Shown here in pieces: positions 49,643 to 58,611 of a DNA stretch of 64,000 nucleotides. A program made the position numbers and the translations under genes. The first letter of the stretch is position 1; each line of letters starts with the position of its first letter. Where the stretch lies: assembly GCF_014164785.1 (NCBI RefSeq), contig NZ_JACJFN010000003.1:620001-684000 (forward strand), given 5' to 3'. Under the pieces are notes generated by a model, which was not told the DNA's origin, did not search any database, and saw only the letters and a program-made list of their open reading frames with translations. Origin of the DNA: Aquipseudomonas guryensis. GTDB lineage: Bacteria > Pseudomonadota > Gammaproteobacteria > Pseudomonadales > Pseudomonadaceae.

Positions 49643-51106
49643 ATGAACGCCTCCACCCAGCCCGATCCGCAACACTCCGGCATCTCCGCCTGGCCGGATA
49701 CCGACGCCATCGACGCGCGCCTAAAGGCGCTGATCAAGCAGCCGATCCGGCCGATCCGCCGCGAGAATATGGACAAAGTGCTCGGCTACTTCGAGCAAAA
49801 ATGCCAGTCCTCCAAACGCCTCGCCGAACAGGCCGCGACGGTGATCCCCGGCGGCATCCAGCACAACCTGGCGTTCAACTACCCCTTCCCCCTGGCGATG
49901 AAAAGTGCCCAGGGCGCGCACCTGGAAGACGTCGACGGCAACCGCTACATCGACTTCCTCCAGGCCGGCGGGCCGACCCTGCTCGGCAGCAACGACCCGC
50001 TGGTCCAGGAGAAGGTCATCGAAACCCTGCGCGAGTGCGGCCCGGTCACCGGCCTGCTGCACGAGTACGAATACAAGCTGGCCGAGCTGGTCTGCCGTCA
50101 CGTGCCCTCGGTGGAAATGTTCCGCATGCTCGCCTCCGGCACCGAATCGGTGATGGGCGCCATCCGCCTGGCCCGCGCCTACACCGGCAAGAAATGGGTG
50201 ATCAAGATCGGCGGCGCCTACCACGGCTGGAGCGACCAGCTGGTGTACGGCATGCGCATCCCCGGCACCGGCCGGCGCGAGGCCATCGGCATCCCGCGCG
50301 GCGCCACGTCGCACACTCAGGAAAGCTTCCCCAACGACCTCGCGGCGATCCGCCGGCGCCTGCAACTCAACCGCCTGCGCGGCGGCACCGCGGCGATCAT
50401 CGTCGAGCCGCTCGGCCCGGAAAGCGGCACCCGCCCGGCGCACAAGGAGTTCAACGCCAACCTGCGCAAACTGTGCGACGAGTTCGGCGCGCTGCTGATC
50501 TTCGACGAAGTGGTCAGCGGCTTTCGCGTCGGTCTGTCCGGCGCCCAGGGTTACTTCAACGTGCTGCCGGACCTGACCATCTTCGGCAAGTGTCTGACCG
50601 GCGGCTACCCGATGGCCGGCGGCATCGGCGGGCGGCGCGAGGTGATGATGCTGCTGGCTGGTGGCATCGGCGGCAAGCAGACCAAGCGCGCCTTCGTCGG
50701 CGGCACCCTGACCGCCAACCCGCTGTCCTGCGTGGCCGGTTACTACAGCCTGATCGAGATGGAGAAACGCAACGCACCCTTCCTCGCCGGGCGTGCCGGC
50801 GACCGCCTGACCGCCGGCCTGGCGCAGATCATCGAGCGCCGCGGCCTGCCCTACGTGGTCTACAACCAGGGCTCGGTGGTGCATCTGCAGACCTCCGGCG
50901 TGCTGCTGCTCAATGTGCGCAACCCGATCCAGCTGCTGCGCGAGGTCAACCCGCGCAAACACATGATGGAAGAGATGGGCGCCGCCTACATGGCTCACGG
51001 CCTGGTGACCCTGGCCGGCAGCCGCATGTACACCAGCGCCGCCGACAGCGACGCGATCATCGACGAGGCGCTCAATCGCTTCGACGATGTCTTCGGCCTG
51101 GTCTGA
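49643..51106 (+). CDS. Class III aminotransferase (glutamate-1-semialdehyde aminomutase-like)
   Basis: A PLP enzyme of 487 residues. Motifs: DVDGNRYIDFLQAGGPTLLG, YHGWSDQLVYG, the FDEVVSGFRVGLSGAQGYF region and FGKCLTGGYPMAGGIGG with the PLP lysine at about residue 316. A 40-60-residue N-terminal extension precedes the fold. It resembles glutamate semialdehyde aminomutase, but its operon (kinase, aldolase) points to an amino-sugar or amino-alcohol route rather than haem synthesis. An upstream ATG at 49625 is possible; 49643 follows AAGAGA. Confidence 0.9.
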   Translation: MNASTQPDPQHSGISAWPDTDAIDARLKALIKQPIRPIRRENMDKVLGYFEQKCQSSKRLAEQAATVIPGGIQHNLAFNYPFPLAMKSAQGAHLEDVDGNRYIDFLQAGGPTLLGSNDPLVQEKVIETLRECGPVTGLLHEYEYKLAELVCRHVPSVEMFRMLASGTESVMGAIRLARAYTGKKWVIKIGGAYHGWSDQLVYGMRIPGTGRREAIGIPRGATSHTQESFPNDLAAIRRRLQLNRLRGGTAAIIVEPLGPESGTRPAHKEFNANLRKLCDEFGALLIFDEVVSGFRVGLSGAQGYFNVLPDLTIFGKCLTGGYPMAGGIGGRREVMMLLAGGIGGKQTKRAFVGGTLTANPLSCVAGYYSLIEMEKRNAPFLAGRAGDRLTAGLAQIIERRGLPYVVYNQGSVVHLQTSGVLLLNVRNPIQLLREVNPRKHMMEEMGAAYMAHGLVTLAGSRMYTSAADSDAIIDEALNRFDDVFGLV

Positions 51107-51109
51107 GCC

Positions 51110-51721
51110 ATGCACGACGAACTGCTGCACGCCGGCGCGCGAATGCGCGCCAAGGGCTTTCTCAATGATGCAGGCGACAGCCTGTCGCTGCTGCTGCCGG
51201 GCACTGGGCGCATGCTCCTGCTGCTGGCTCGCGAGGAGCCGCGCGAAGTCGAACTGAACCAGACCGCCACAGGCCTGGCAGCCCTGCACGCCGAGGTCTA
51301 CCGGCTGCGCGGCGATGCCGGCGCGGTGGCCACTCTGAGCCCGCGCTGGAGCCTGCAACTGGGCGATCTGGGCGAGGCCATGCCCGCGGTATTCGACGAG
51401 CAGGCACGGCATATCGGCCGTTCCTGGGCACCGGCCACGGCCGCGCGATTGCCTGGCGTGCTGGCCTCCGGTGGCAACGCCGGACTGGTCGACGGCCACC
51501 TGCTGGCCATCGGCGTCACCCGCAACCGTATGTTGTTCAACGCCGAGCTGTTCGAGAAATGCGCCATGGCCTACGTGCTGGCGCGCCTCGGTGGCGGGCG
51601 GGTGAAAAAAGTACCGTGGTGGGTGCGCCTGATCGCCGGCCGGCGCTTGCTCAAGGACCAAGCCAACGCTGCCACCCAGCACGCCGCCGGGCAGGCATCG
51701 GCAGAGCTGGGGGCGTATTGA
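51110..51721 (+). CDS. Class II aldolase homologue lacking the metal site
   Basis: A protein of 203 residues, weakly but visibly related to class II aldolases: LLHAGARMRAKGFLNDAGDSL and GTGRMLLLLAREEPREVEL correspond to the N-terminal fold, and FNAELFEKCAMAYVLARLGG to the C-terminal helix. Where active aldolases have HTH, this has ATLSPRW, and NHG is replaced by VDGH, so the zinc ligands are mostly gone. It may be a regulatory or structural partner. It starts three bases after the aminotransferase stop without a clear ribosome site. Confidence 0.65.
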   Translation: MHDELLHAGARMRAKGFLNDAGDSLSLLLPGTGRMLLLLAREEPREVELNQTATGLAALHAEVYRLRGDAGAVATLSPRWSLQLGDLGEAMPAVFDEQARHIGRSWAPATAARLPGVLASGGNAGLVDGHLLAIGVTRNRMLFNAELFEKCAMAYVLARLGGGRVKKVPWWVRLIAGRRLLKDQANAATQHAAGQASAELGAY

Positions 51722-51741
51722 GTCGGGCGGCAACCGCTCTT

Positions 51742-51806
51742 GTAAGAGCCAGCTTGCTGGCGATACGTCCTCTCGGGGCACTGATCGCCAGCAAGCTGGC
51801 TCCTAC
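51742..51806. repeat. Extragenic palindrome GTAGGAGCCAGC family (copy 2)
   Basis: Arms GTAAGAGCCAGCTTGCTGG and CCAGCAAGCTGGCTCCTAC, same family as 32806-32869 and 56623-56684. It follows the kinase-aldolase operon and may help stabilise or end its transcript. The remaining gap up to the AraC gene shows no other feature. Confidence 0.85.
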
Positions 51807-51938
51807 GAAAAGCGGCGACTGGCGCCCTGCTGCCAGCCCATGCTAACTATGCACACCTAGCGGGTCTTGATGCCCGCGCCATAACAACAAGAACCAGGCG
51901 CTCGACGCCAGATAACGACCTCCTGCCGGAGCGTGCCC

Positions 51939-52973
51939 ATGAAACCCATCGCCGACCCGCGCTATTCCGAGGCCTCCGCACCGCCGCAGATTTCGCGCTT
52001 CCTCCTGCAGCACGTCGCCACCCTCGGCCGCGATCCGGCCCAGCTCTGCCGTGGCCTGGGCTTCGAGCCGGACGATCTGAAGAAGCCCGACTATCGCCTG
52101 TCCTACCGGCAGAGCTACCTGCTGGTGCGCCGCGCCCTGCAGACCCTCGACGACAGCGGCCTGGGCCTGGCGGTGGGGCATCGGCAGACGGCCGTGTCCT
52201 GGGGCCTGGTGGGCATGGCCATGCTCGCCAGCCCGACCCTGGGTGAGGCGCTGGACCTTGCCATCCGCTACCAGCGCCACACCGGCGCCCTGCTCGACTA
52301 CGAAATGGAGTTGCGCGGCGGGCGCTGCCTGGTGTTCGCCAGCACGCGCTTCTTCGACCCGGAAGTGGCGGTGTTCTACCTCGAAGAGGCCTTCGCCAGC
52401 GCCCAGGCCATCGTCCGTCACCTGTCCGGCGAGGATCTGACCATCGACCGCATCGAACTGGAATACCCGCGCCCGCCACACTGGCAGCGCTATGCGGAAA
52501 TCTTCCGCTGTCCGGTCAAGTTCGGCGCCGGGCACAGCCTGATCGCCTTCGACGCACGCTGGCTGCAACTGCCGCTGCCAACTCGCGACGACTACGTCGC
52601 CGCCGAGATCGCCAGCCTGCTCGACAGCGCCCGCTGGGAGCAGCAAGGCAGCTCCGACCTGATCGAAACCATCCAGCGCGAAGTGCGCAAGAACCTTTGC
52701 CGCCCACCGCAACTGGCCGAGCTGGCACAGCAGCTCAACCTCGGCGAGCGCACCCTGCGCCGGCGCATCGACGAGGCCGGGCTGTCCTACCACGGCATCA
52801 TCGACTCGTTGCGCCGGGCCAAGGCCCTGGCCCTGCTCAGCCACCGCGACAGCCGGCTGATCGACGTGGCCAGCGAAACCGGCTTCAGCGACGTGCGCAA
52901 CTTCCGCCGCGCCTTCAAACGCTGGACCGGCGTGGCCCCGCGCGAAGCCCGCCGGCAGATCCACCCCGCCTGA
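51939..52973 (+). CDS. AraC-family regulator with arabinose-binding-like N-terminal domain
   Basis: A protein of 344 residues. The N-terminal region (about 20-210; RFLLQHVATLGRDPAQLCRG, MLASPTLGEALDLAIRYQRH) is of the PF12625 type found in OruR/ArgR-like regulators. The C-terminal part has two helix-turn-helix motifs (LAELAQQLNLGERTLRRRI, LIDVASETGFSDVRNFRRAF). The ATG at 51939 follows GGAG by seven bases. It may control the genes upstream or the monooxygenase and SDR downstream; the ligand is unknown. Confidence 0.9.
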   Translation: MKPIADPRYSEASAPPQISRFLLQHVATLGRDPAQLCRGLGFEPDDLKKPDYRLSYRQSYLLVRRALQTLDDSGLGLAVGHRQTAVSWGLVGMAMLASPTLGEALDLAIRYQRHTGALLDYEMELRGGRCLVFASTRFFDPEVAVFYLEEAFASAQAIVRHLSGEDLTIDRIELEYPRPPHWQRYAEIFRCPVKFGAGHSLIAFDARWLQLPLPTRDDYVAAEIASLLDSARWEQQGSSDLIETIQREVRKNLCRPPQLAELAQQLNLGERTLRRRIDEAGLSYHGIIDSLRRAKALALLSHRDSRLIDVASETGFSDVRNFRRAFKRWTGVAPREARRQIHPA

Positions 52974-52987
52974 CACCGCCCACCAAC

Positions 52988-53048
52988 GTAGCCCGGATGC
53001 AATCCGGGGGGGCGGAGCCGCCTGCCTCCCGGATTGCATCCGGGCTAC
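52988..53048. repeat. REP palindrome GTAGCCCGGATGCAATCCGGG
   Basis: A complete element with arms GTAGCCCGGATGCAATCCGG and CCGGATTGCATCCGGGCTAC around a G/C-rich centre. It lies between the convergent AraC and chemoreceptor genes. Its outer arm is the sequence found as half-sites at 14064 and 17506. Confidence 0.85.
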
Positions 53049-53079
53049 GCAGTTATCCATGCGCACCGAGGCACCTGGA

Positions 53080-54717
53080 TTAGACGTGGAAGAAGCTCAC
53101 TCGATTGGTCAGTTGGCTGGCTAATCCCGCCAGCTCACGACTGGCACCGGCCATCACCTCTGAGCCGGCGGCAGTCTGCCGGGTGGCTTCATGGATGCGG
53201 CTGATGTTCTGGCTGACCTCTTCGGCGGCCAGACTCTGCTGTTCCGAGGCGCTGGCGATCTGCGCGTTCATGCTGTTGATCGAGCCGACCTCTTGACGGA
53301 TCTTGCCCAGCGCGCTTTCGGCCTGGCTGGTCTGCTCCACGGTCTGGCGGGCCAGTTCACGACTGGCGTGCATCACGGTGGCGGCCTTGCTGGCACCGTC
53401 CTGCAGCTTGCCGATCATCTCGCGAATTTCGCGGGTGGATTCCTGGGTACGACTGGCCAGCGAGCGCACTTCATCGGCCACCACGGCAAAGCCACGGCCA
53501 TGTTCGCCGGCACGGGCAGCCTCGATTGCAGCGTTGAGCGCCAACAGGTTGGTCTGCTCGGCGATCGAGTTGATCACTTCGATGATGGTCTCGATACCGG
53601 CGCTGTCATGGGACACCTGCTGCACGGTGGTGGCGGCATTTTCCAGGGTCTGCGCCAGGTGCTGGATGCCGCCGGCGCTGTCTTTGACCAGGCGGTTACC
53701 CTGATCCGCTTCGCTGTCGGCACTGCGGGTGGCCGCTGCGGCGGTGGCGGCATAGCTGGCCACCTCACTGACGGTGGCGGCCATCTGGTTGACCGCCGCC
53801 GCCATCTGCTGCGCCTCATCCGACTGCAGACGAATCTGCTGCTGGTTGTTGTCGGCATTCAGTTGCAGGGTGGCGGCCGCGGTCGCCAGTTGCTCGGCAG
53901 CGCTGCGCACCTGGACGATGGTCTGCGCCAGATTGCCCAGGCTGGTTTGCAGAATACCCATCACGCTGTGCGGGTAACGGGTGTTGAGTTGTTGCAGCAA
54001 CTTGCCGGCGGCCAGATCACGAATGGCTTCGGCAACCTGATAAGGCTCGGCGCCCAGGGTGGATTTCAGCTGGCGAATAATCAGCAACGAGACGATCACA
54101 CTGAGCACCACGCTGGCCAGGGTCGCCAGCAAAATCAGCCATTTGAAGCCTTCGGCGGCCTCACGTACGGCGCTGACTTTCTGATTGACGATGCCCTCCT
54201 GGAAATCGATGAAGGCATTGATGCGCTTGAGCCACTCGCTGTAGGCCGGCGATACCTGATCGAGGAGCAGGCGCACGGCACTGTCGCGCGCGCCGTTCTG
54301 CCGCTCGCTGATCAGGCTGGCCGTCAGCGCCAGGGTGCTCTGCTCGATCTGGTTGATCTGCTCCAGCAGGCGTTTTTCTTCCGCTGAGGCGCCCTTGCTG
54401 CTGACCAGCTGACGCATCGGCGTAGCGGATTCGGCATAGAAGCTGGCCAGCCGCTCGATCTCCAGCAGGTGCCGCTGCAGGGCCACGGCGTCATCCACCA
54501 GCACCGCATCGCGAATGGCAATGGCGCGGTCATGCACGCTGCCGCGGAAGTTGATCGCATAGCGCTGCTTGAGGGCGGCATCCTCGCTGACTTCGGTCAG
54601 GCTGCCGTCGATGAAGCCGACACGCTGCACACCAATCAGACTGATCAGCAGCATCAGCGACAGAATCAAACCAAACCCCAGACTGAGGCGTAGGGCGATG
54701 CTCATGGGGGTATGCAT
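53080..54717 (-). CDS. Methyl-accepting chemotaxis protein
   Basis: A chemoreceptor of 545 residues: an N-terminal membrane helix (about 8-28), a periplasmic four-helix-bundle domain (about 30-190), a second helix (about 191-213), a HAMP-like region ([21 protein letters not shown]) and a signalling domain with the conserved hairpin [20 protein letters not shown]. No C-terminal CheR-binding pentapeptide is seen. The ATG at 54717 follows GGAG by six bases. The ligand cannot be read; its place inside the catabolic region raises the chance that it senses a related compound. Confidence 0.93.
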   Translation of the reverse strand: MHTPMSIALRLSLGFGLILSLMLLISLIGVQRVGFIDGSLTEVSEDAALKQRYAINFRGSVHDRAIAIRDAVLVDDAVALQRHLLEIERLASFYAESATPMRQLVSSKGASAEEKRLLEQINQIEQSTLALTASLISERQNGARDSAVRLLLDQVSPAYSEWLKRINAFIDFQEGIVNQKVSAVREAAEGFKWLILLATLASVVLSVIVSLLIIRQLKSTLGAEPYQVAEAIRDLAAGKLLQQLNTRYPHSVMGILQTSLGNLAQTIVQVRSAAEQLATAAATLQLNADNNQQQIRLQSDEAQQMAAAVNQMAATVSEVASYAATAAAATRSADSEADQGNRLVKDSAGGIQHLAQTLENAATTVQQVSHDSAGIETIIEVINSIAEQTNLLALNAAIEAARAGEHGRGFAVVADEVRSLASRTQESTREIREMIGKLQDGASKAATVMHASRELARQTVEQTSQAESALGKIRQEVGSINSMNAQIASASEQQSLAAEEVSQNISRIHEATRQTAAGSEVMAGASRELAGLASQLTNRVSFFHV

Positions 54718-55177
54718 GGTTAACTCCGTGACGAAATTGAATATTGACGCCAACAGAATGGCACAGTGCCAGCATTAAAGCTGTACAAGTTTTGCCAATT
54801 TTATCTATGCCATGTATAGATTTTGTATAACTCAGGCCAGCACACGCCAAGCGAGCCCTCTGCGCCGCGGTTTTCCCCACCAATCGCGTAAACCGCACTA
54901 GCTATAAGTCATCCAGCCGAATCAGCCGCTGCCACCAAGCGCCCCGACTGAGGCAGGCATCGCCACTCAGCCGCTCTACAAGCTGGCACTTCTGTACAAG
55001 CTCCCAACACCCGTAAGGCATCCCCTTCCACCTGCGGGGGAGAAGGAGCCAGGCAACACGGAGCCGCCCTACCCGCTTGTCCGTTTCCGCCCCCTTTCGC
55101 GGCCATCTCGCCCCTGCTGGCCACCCCGGCGCTTGGCTAACGTGGACTCATCGCCACTACCCAGAGCGGAGCAACCC
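54718..55177. other. 460-base gap between the chemoreceptor and monooxygenase genes
   Basis: No gene is supported. The left 130 bases are AT-rich with TTTTGCCAATTTTATC and TCTAT/ATAGA arms around 54803-54819, suitable for the chemoreceptor promoter on the minus strand. The right part is GC-rich and includes CCCTTTCGCGGCC. A TTG codon at 55133 could extend the monooxygenase by 15 residues, but the GTG at 55178 has the better ribosome site. Confidence 0.5.
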
Positions 55178-56578
55178 GTGAGCACAGCGAACAACACCAT
55201 CCAGGATTGCGGCGATGCCGTGTGCATCATCGGCGGCGGCCCCGGCGGCCTGTGCATGGCCCGCGCGCTGAAGCGCCAGGGCCTGGTCTACGAGCAGTTC
55301 GAACGCCACAGCGATGTCGGCGGCGTGTGGGACATCACTAACCCCGGCACGCCGATGTACGAGTCCGCGCACTTCATCTCCTCGCGCGATCTCTCCGGCT
55401 TCCTCGACTTCCCGATGCCCAAGCACTTCCCCGACTACCCGAGCAACCGGCAGATCCTCGAATACGCCCGCTCCTTCGCCCATGCCTTCGACCTGTACGA
55501 CAAGATCCGCTTCAACACCGCGGTCGAGCATGTTGCCAAGCGCGAGGACGGCCGCTGGCTGGTCACCCTCAGCAGCGGCGAGAAGCGCTGCTACCGCGCC
55601 GTGGTCTGCGCCACCGGCTGCAACTGGGACCCGAACATGCCGGAGGTCAAAGGCCAGTTCAACGGCGAGATCCGCCACTCGGTGACCTTCAAGAAAGCCG
55701 ACGAATTCAACGGCAAGCGCGTGCTGATCATCGGTGCCGGCAACTCCGGCGCGGACATCGCCTGCGACGCGGCAACACACGCCAGCAAGGCCTTCATCAG
55801 CCTGCGGCGCGGCTACCACTTCATTCCCAAGCACCTGTTCGGCCTGCCCGCCGACGAGGTCAGCGAGAAAGGCCCGCAGTTGCCGATCTGGCTGGTGCGC
55901 CCGGTGTTCAGCCTGATCCTGCGCCTGATCAACGGCGATCTGACCCGCTTCGGCCTGCCCAAGCCGGACCACAAGCTGTTCGAGAGCCACCCGCTGATGA
56001 ACACCCAGCTGCTGCACTACCTGCAGCACGGCGACATCCAGGTGAAACCGGATATCTCCCACTTCGAAGGCGACTACGCGGTGTTCAAGGACGGCAGCCG
56101 CGAGGCGCTCGACCTGGTGCTCTACGCCACTGGCTACAAGTGGAGCTGCAAGTACGCCGCCGACTACTTCGAATGGAAGGGTGGCCGCCCACAGCTGTAC
56201 CTGTCGATCTTCAGCCGCCAGCACCACAACCTGTTCGGCATCGGCTACCTGGAAACCAACTCCAGCGCCTACAAGCTGTTCGACAACGAGGCCCACGCCG
56301 TCGCCTGCTACCTGCGCGACCAACTGCTGCGCCCGGAACAGGCGCGCCAGTTCGAGCAGATGATCGCCACCGACAACCCCGACCTGTCCGGCGGCATCAA
56401 CTTCGTCAAATCCCAGCGCCACGAGGTGTACCTGGAAGTCCACGCGCTCAAGAGCCACCTGCGCAAACTGCGCCAGACCCTAGGCTGGGGCGAACTGGAC
56501 GACGGCTACTACGCCACCCTACGCAAGCACCCCGGCTTCCCCGCGGCGCCTCTGCAGCAGACGCAGCACGCTGTGTAA
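55178..56578 (+). CDS. Flavin-containing monooxygenase
   Basis: An FMO of 466 residues. The FAD motif IIGGGPGGLCMARAL, the FMO identifying motif FNGEIRHSVTF (FxGxxxHxxx[YF]), the NADPH motif IIGAGNSGADIA and the LYATGYKWS motif occur in order. It uses NADPH and oxygen to oxidise a soft nucleophile or insert oxygen beside a ketone; the substrate is unknown. The GTG at 55178 follows GGAG by six bases. An SDR follows after a terminator and a palindrome. Confidence 0.9.
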   Translation: MSTANNTIQDCGDAVCIIGGGPGGLCMARALKRQGLVYEQFERHSDVGGVWDITNPGTPMYESAHFISSRDLSGFLDFPMPKHFPDYPSNRQILEYARSFAHAFDLYDKIRFNTAVEHVAKREDGRWLVTLSSGEKRCYRAVVCATGCNWDPNMPEVKGQFNGEIRHSVTFKKADEFNGKRVLIIGAGNSGADIACDAATHASKAFISLRRGYHFIPKHLFGLPADEVSEKGPQLPIWLVRPVFSLILRLINGDLTRFGLPKPDHKLFESHPLMNTQLLHYLQHGDIQVKPDISHFEGDYAVFKDGSREALDLVLYATGYKWSCKYAADYFEWKGGRPQLYLSIFSRQHHNLFGIGYLETNSSAYKLFDNEAHAVACYLRDQLLRPEQARQFEQMIATDNPDLSGGINFVKSQRHEVYLEVHALKSHLRKLRQTLGWGELDDGYYATLRKHPGFPAAPLQQTQHAV

Positions 56579-56591
56579 GCACTTAGCTCCT

Positions 56592-56622
56592 CTCTCCCCG
56601 TCTGTATCTGCGGGGAGCTTTT
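56592..56622 (+). terminator. Probable terminator after the monooxygenase gene
   Basis: CTCCCCG (56594-56600) and CGGGGAG (56611-56617) form a seven-bp stem followed by CTTTTG. It lies 16 bases after the stop codon. Confidence 0.65.
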
Positions 56623-56684
56623 GTAGGAGCCAGCTTGCTGGCGATCAGCGGGACGCTGCGTATCGCCAGCAAGCTGGCTCCTAC
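56623..56684. repeat. Extragenic palindrome GTAGGAGCCAGC family (copy 3)
   Basis: Arms GTAGGAGCCAGCTTGCTGG and CCAGCAAGCTGGCTCCTAC are exact; the centre differs from the copies at 32806 and 51742. It lies between the monooxygenase and SDR genes. Confidence 0.9.
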
Positions 56685-56783
56685 AGGATCAGGCCAGGGA
56701 TGGATAACGCTTTGCTTATCCACCATGACGGTGACGCGGAGCCAACCCGACGGACTCAAAGAACCACTCAACGAGTACAAGCC

Positions 56784-57632
56784 ATGAATGAAGTGGTAGT
56801 GATTACCGGCGCGGCCGGCGGCATCGGCCAGGCCATCTGCGCCAAGCTGATCCAGCGCGGTATGCGCCTGGTGCTGGTCGACATCCACGCCGAGCGCCTG
56901 GCCCAGGTGGCCGCGCGCCTCGGCGAACAGGCTACGCCATTCGCCGCCGACCTCACCGACCACAGCGCCTTGCAGCGCCTGATGGAAACGGTGGAGGAGA
57001 AATTCGGCCGGATCGACATCCTCATCAACAACGCCGCCATCACCACGGTCGAACCCTTTGACACGCGCTCGGTGGAAAGCATCGTCGGCGAGCTGAACAT
57101 CAACCTGATCTCGCCGCTGGTGCTGACCCGCCTGGCCATCCCACTGCTGCAACGCTCGGCCGATGCGCGGGTGGTCACCACGGTGTCCATCGGCGGTATC
57201 TTCCCCATGCCCGAGTCTCCGATCTACAGCGCCAGCAAATTCGGCCTGCGCGGCGCCATGCTGTCGATCGGCCTGGATCTGCAAGCCAAGGGCATCAAGG
57301 TCGGCTCGATCCTGCCGGCCGCCACCGAAACGCCGATGCTGCAAAAAGAAGCCATCGACGGCGGCAACGCCCTGCAGTTCATGGACCCGCCGCAACAACC
57401 GGAAGACGTCGCCGAGCAAGTCCTGCTGATGCTCGACAAGCCCTGCCTGGAACGCACGCCCAAGGCCAGCGAGTCATGGATCTCCAGCCTGGCCATGCTC
57501 TTCCCCAACCTGTTGCCGCGCAGCATCCGCGTGTTCAAGAAACGCGGCGAAAAAGGCATGCAGCGCTACCTGGAGTCCCTCGGTGAGCGCGGTCTGGCAC
57601 AACGGGTGGATGGGCGCTGGGAGTTGAAGTAG
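56784..57632 (+). CDS. Short-chain dehydrogenase/reductase
   Basis: A classical SDR of 282 residues. The nucleotide motif is TGAAGGIGQA, the NNAA motif is INNAAITT, and the catalytic residues lie in TTVSIGGI (Ser) and YSASKFGL (Tyr-x3-Lys). The C-terminal 60 residues extend beyond the core, as in SDRs acting on large hydrophobic substrates. With the monooxygenase upstream it may form an alcohol-to-ketone-to-ester route; this is inference. The ATG at 56784 gives the usual MNEVVVITG start. Confidence 0.9.
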   Translation: MNEVVVITGAAGGIGQAICAKLIQRGMRLVLVDIHAERLAQVAARLGEQATPFAADLTDHSALQRLMETVEEKFGRIDILINNAAITTVEPFDTRSVESIVGELNINLISPLVLTRLAIPLLQRSADARVVTTVSIGGIFPMPESPIYSASKFGLRGAMLSIGLDLQAKGIKVGSILPAATETPMLQKEAIDGGNALQFMDPPQQPEDVAEQVLLMLDKPCLERTPKASESWISSLAMLFPNLLPRSIRVFKKRGEKGMQRYLESLGERGLAQRVDGRWELK

Positions 57633-57766
57633 CAGGCTCCGAGAAGACCGCCAGCCGGCATGCAGCGGGCTGGCTGGTGGCAGAAGCTGGCCATGCAACG
57701 GCAGGACGTCAGCCTGGATGACCCGGGACGGCGTAGCAGGGTTTACCAGGGCCGGCGGAGCGTCAC

Positions 57767-57807
57767 GCGCACTAAATTGGCATAACAGTAGTTAGCGCGA
57801 TAAATTG
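57767..57807 (+). promoter_or_regulatory. Probable OhrR operator upstream of ohrR
   Basis: GCGCACTAAATT (57767-57778) and TTAGCGC (57792-57798) form an imperfect inverted pair; the 12-base motif is repeated exactly upstream of ohr at 58464. Placed 30-70 bases before the ohrR start, it suits autorepression. Confidence 0.6.
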
Positions 57808-57839
57808 TCGACCACTGTCCTGTGCCGCTGGAAAACACC

Positions 57840-58289
57840 ATGAACCCGCAAGACCCTTGCGCCGAACTGCTGCTCGACAACCAGCTGTGCTTTGCCCTGT
57901 ATTCGACCTCGCTGATGCTGACCAAGGTCTACAAGCCGCTGCTACAGGCCTTGGGCCTGACCTACCCACAGTACCTGGCGATGATGGTGCTCTGGGAAGG
58001 CGATGGCATCACCGTGGGTGATCTCAGCAGCCGCCTGCTCACCGACCCCGGCTCGGTTACCCCGTTGCTCAAGCGCCTGGAAGCCGAAGGCCTGCTCAAG
58101 CGCACCCGCAGCAGTGTCGACGAGCGGGTAGTCGAGTTGTTCCTCACCGACAAAGGCCGCAACCTGCGCGAACAGGCCAAGAGCATTCCCAGCTGCATCC
58201 TTACCGCCACCCAGCAATCCAGCGCGGAGCTCGGCGCCCTGAAGGCTGAGCTGGTCGCTCTGCGCAGCAGCCTGCAACAGGCCGTGTAA
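57840..58289 (+). CDS. ohrR: Organic-peroxide sensing repressor, MarR/OhrR family
   Basis: A winged-helix repressor of 149 residues. The redox cysteine is near the N-terminus in LLDNQLCFALYSTSLMLTK, with the partner tyrosines of the OhrR pocket in TYPQYLAMM. The wing helix region reads GDLSSRLLTDPGSVTPLLKR. Oxidation of the Cys by organic hydroperoxide releases DNA and induces ohr, encoded 322 bases downstream. The ATG at 57840 follows GGAAAA. A second Cys (PSCILTAT) is also present. Confidence 0.92.
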   Translation: MNPQDPCAELLLDNQLCFALYSTSLMLTKVYKPLLQALGLTYPQYLAMMVLWEGDGITVGDLSSRLLTDPGSVTPLLKRLEAEGLLKRTRSSVDERVVELFLTDKGRNLREQAKSIPSCILTATQQSSAELGALKAELVALRSSLQQAV

Positions 58290-58463
58290 GCTGCGGGGCG
58301 ACGGCGCAGTCGCCCATATCCCTGCACTTTCCCCGTCACGTCCCACTCGCCTCAACCATTTCGCCCTGCCGTCGCCCGCGAAAACAGGGCGCAACAGCCC
58401 GCCATTCCTCGCTTATGCCTGAACAAGGCAGTTCTTATCGCTAAATGATCAAAAATATATCTT

Positions 58464-58529
58464 GCGCACTAAATTAATGAGCGCTAGATTTCGCTCCACG
58501 GAACTGGTTAGCGCACAAAACATTAGCGC
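58464..58529 (+). promoter_or_regulatory. Probable OhrR operators in the ohr leader
   Basis: GCGCACTAAATT (58464-58475) repeats exactly the motif at 57767; two TTAGCGC copies follow at 58508-58514 and 58523-58529. A TATATC stretch at about 58457 could be a -10 element. The rest of the 322-base gap back to ohrR shows no gene. Confidence 0.6.
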
Positions 58530-58611
58530 TACCATCCAGAAAAGATTGATCACCACCTGACACCGCAACGCTCTGAACCACCCAACCCAACAGCTCTAGA
58601 GGATTACCAGC

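Noticed and set aside
49721..51781. A 686-codon minus-strand frame opposite the aminotransferase gene
   Set aside because: The plus-strand aminotransferase is complete with its PLP lysine; the antisense frame is His/Gln-rich without motifs.
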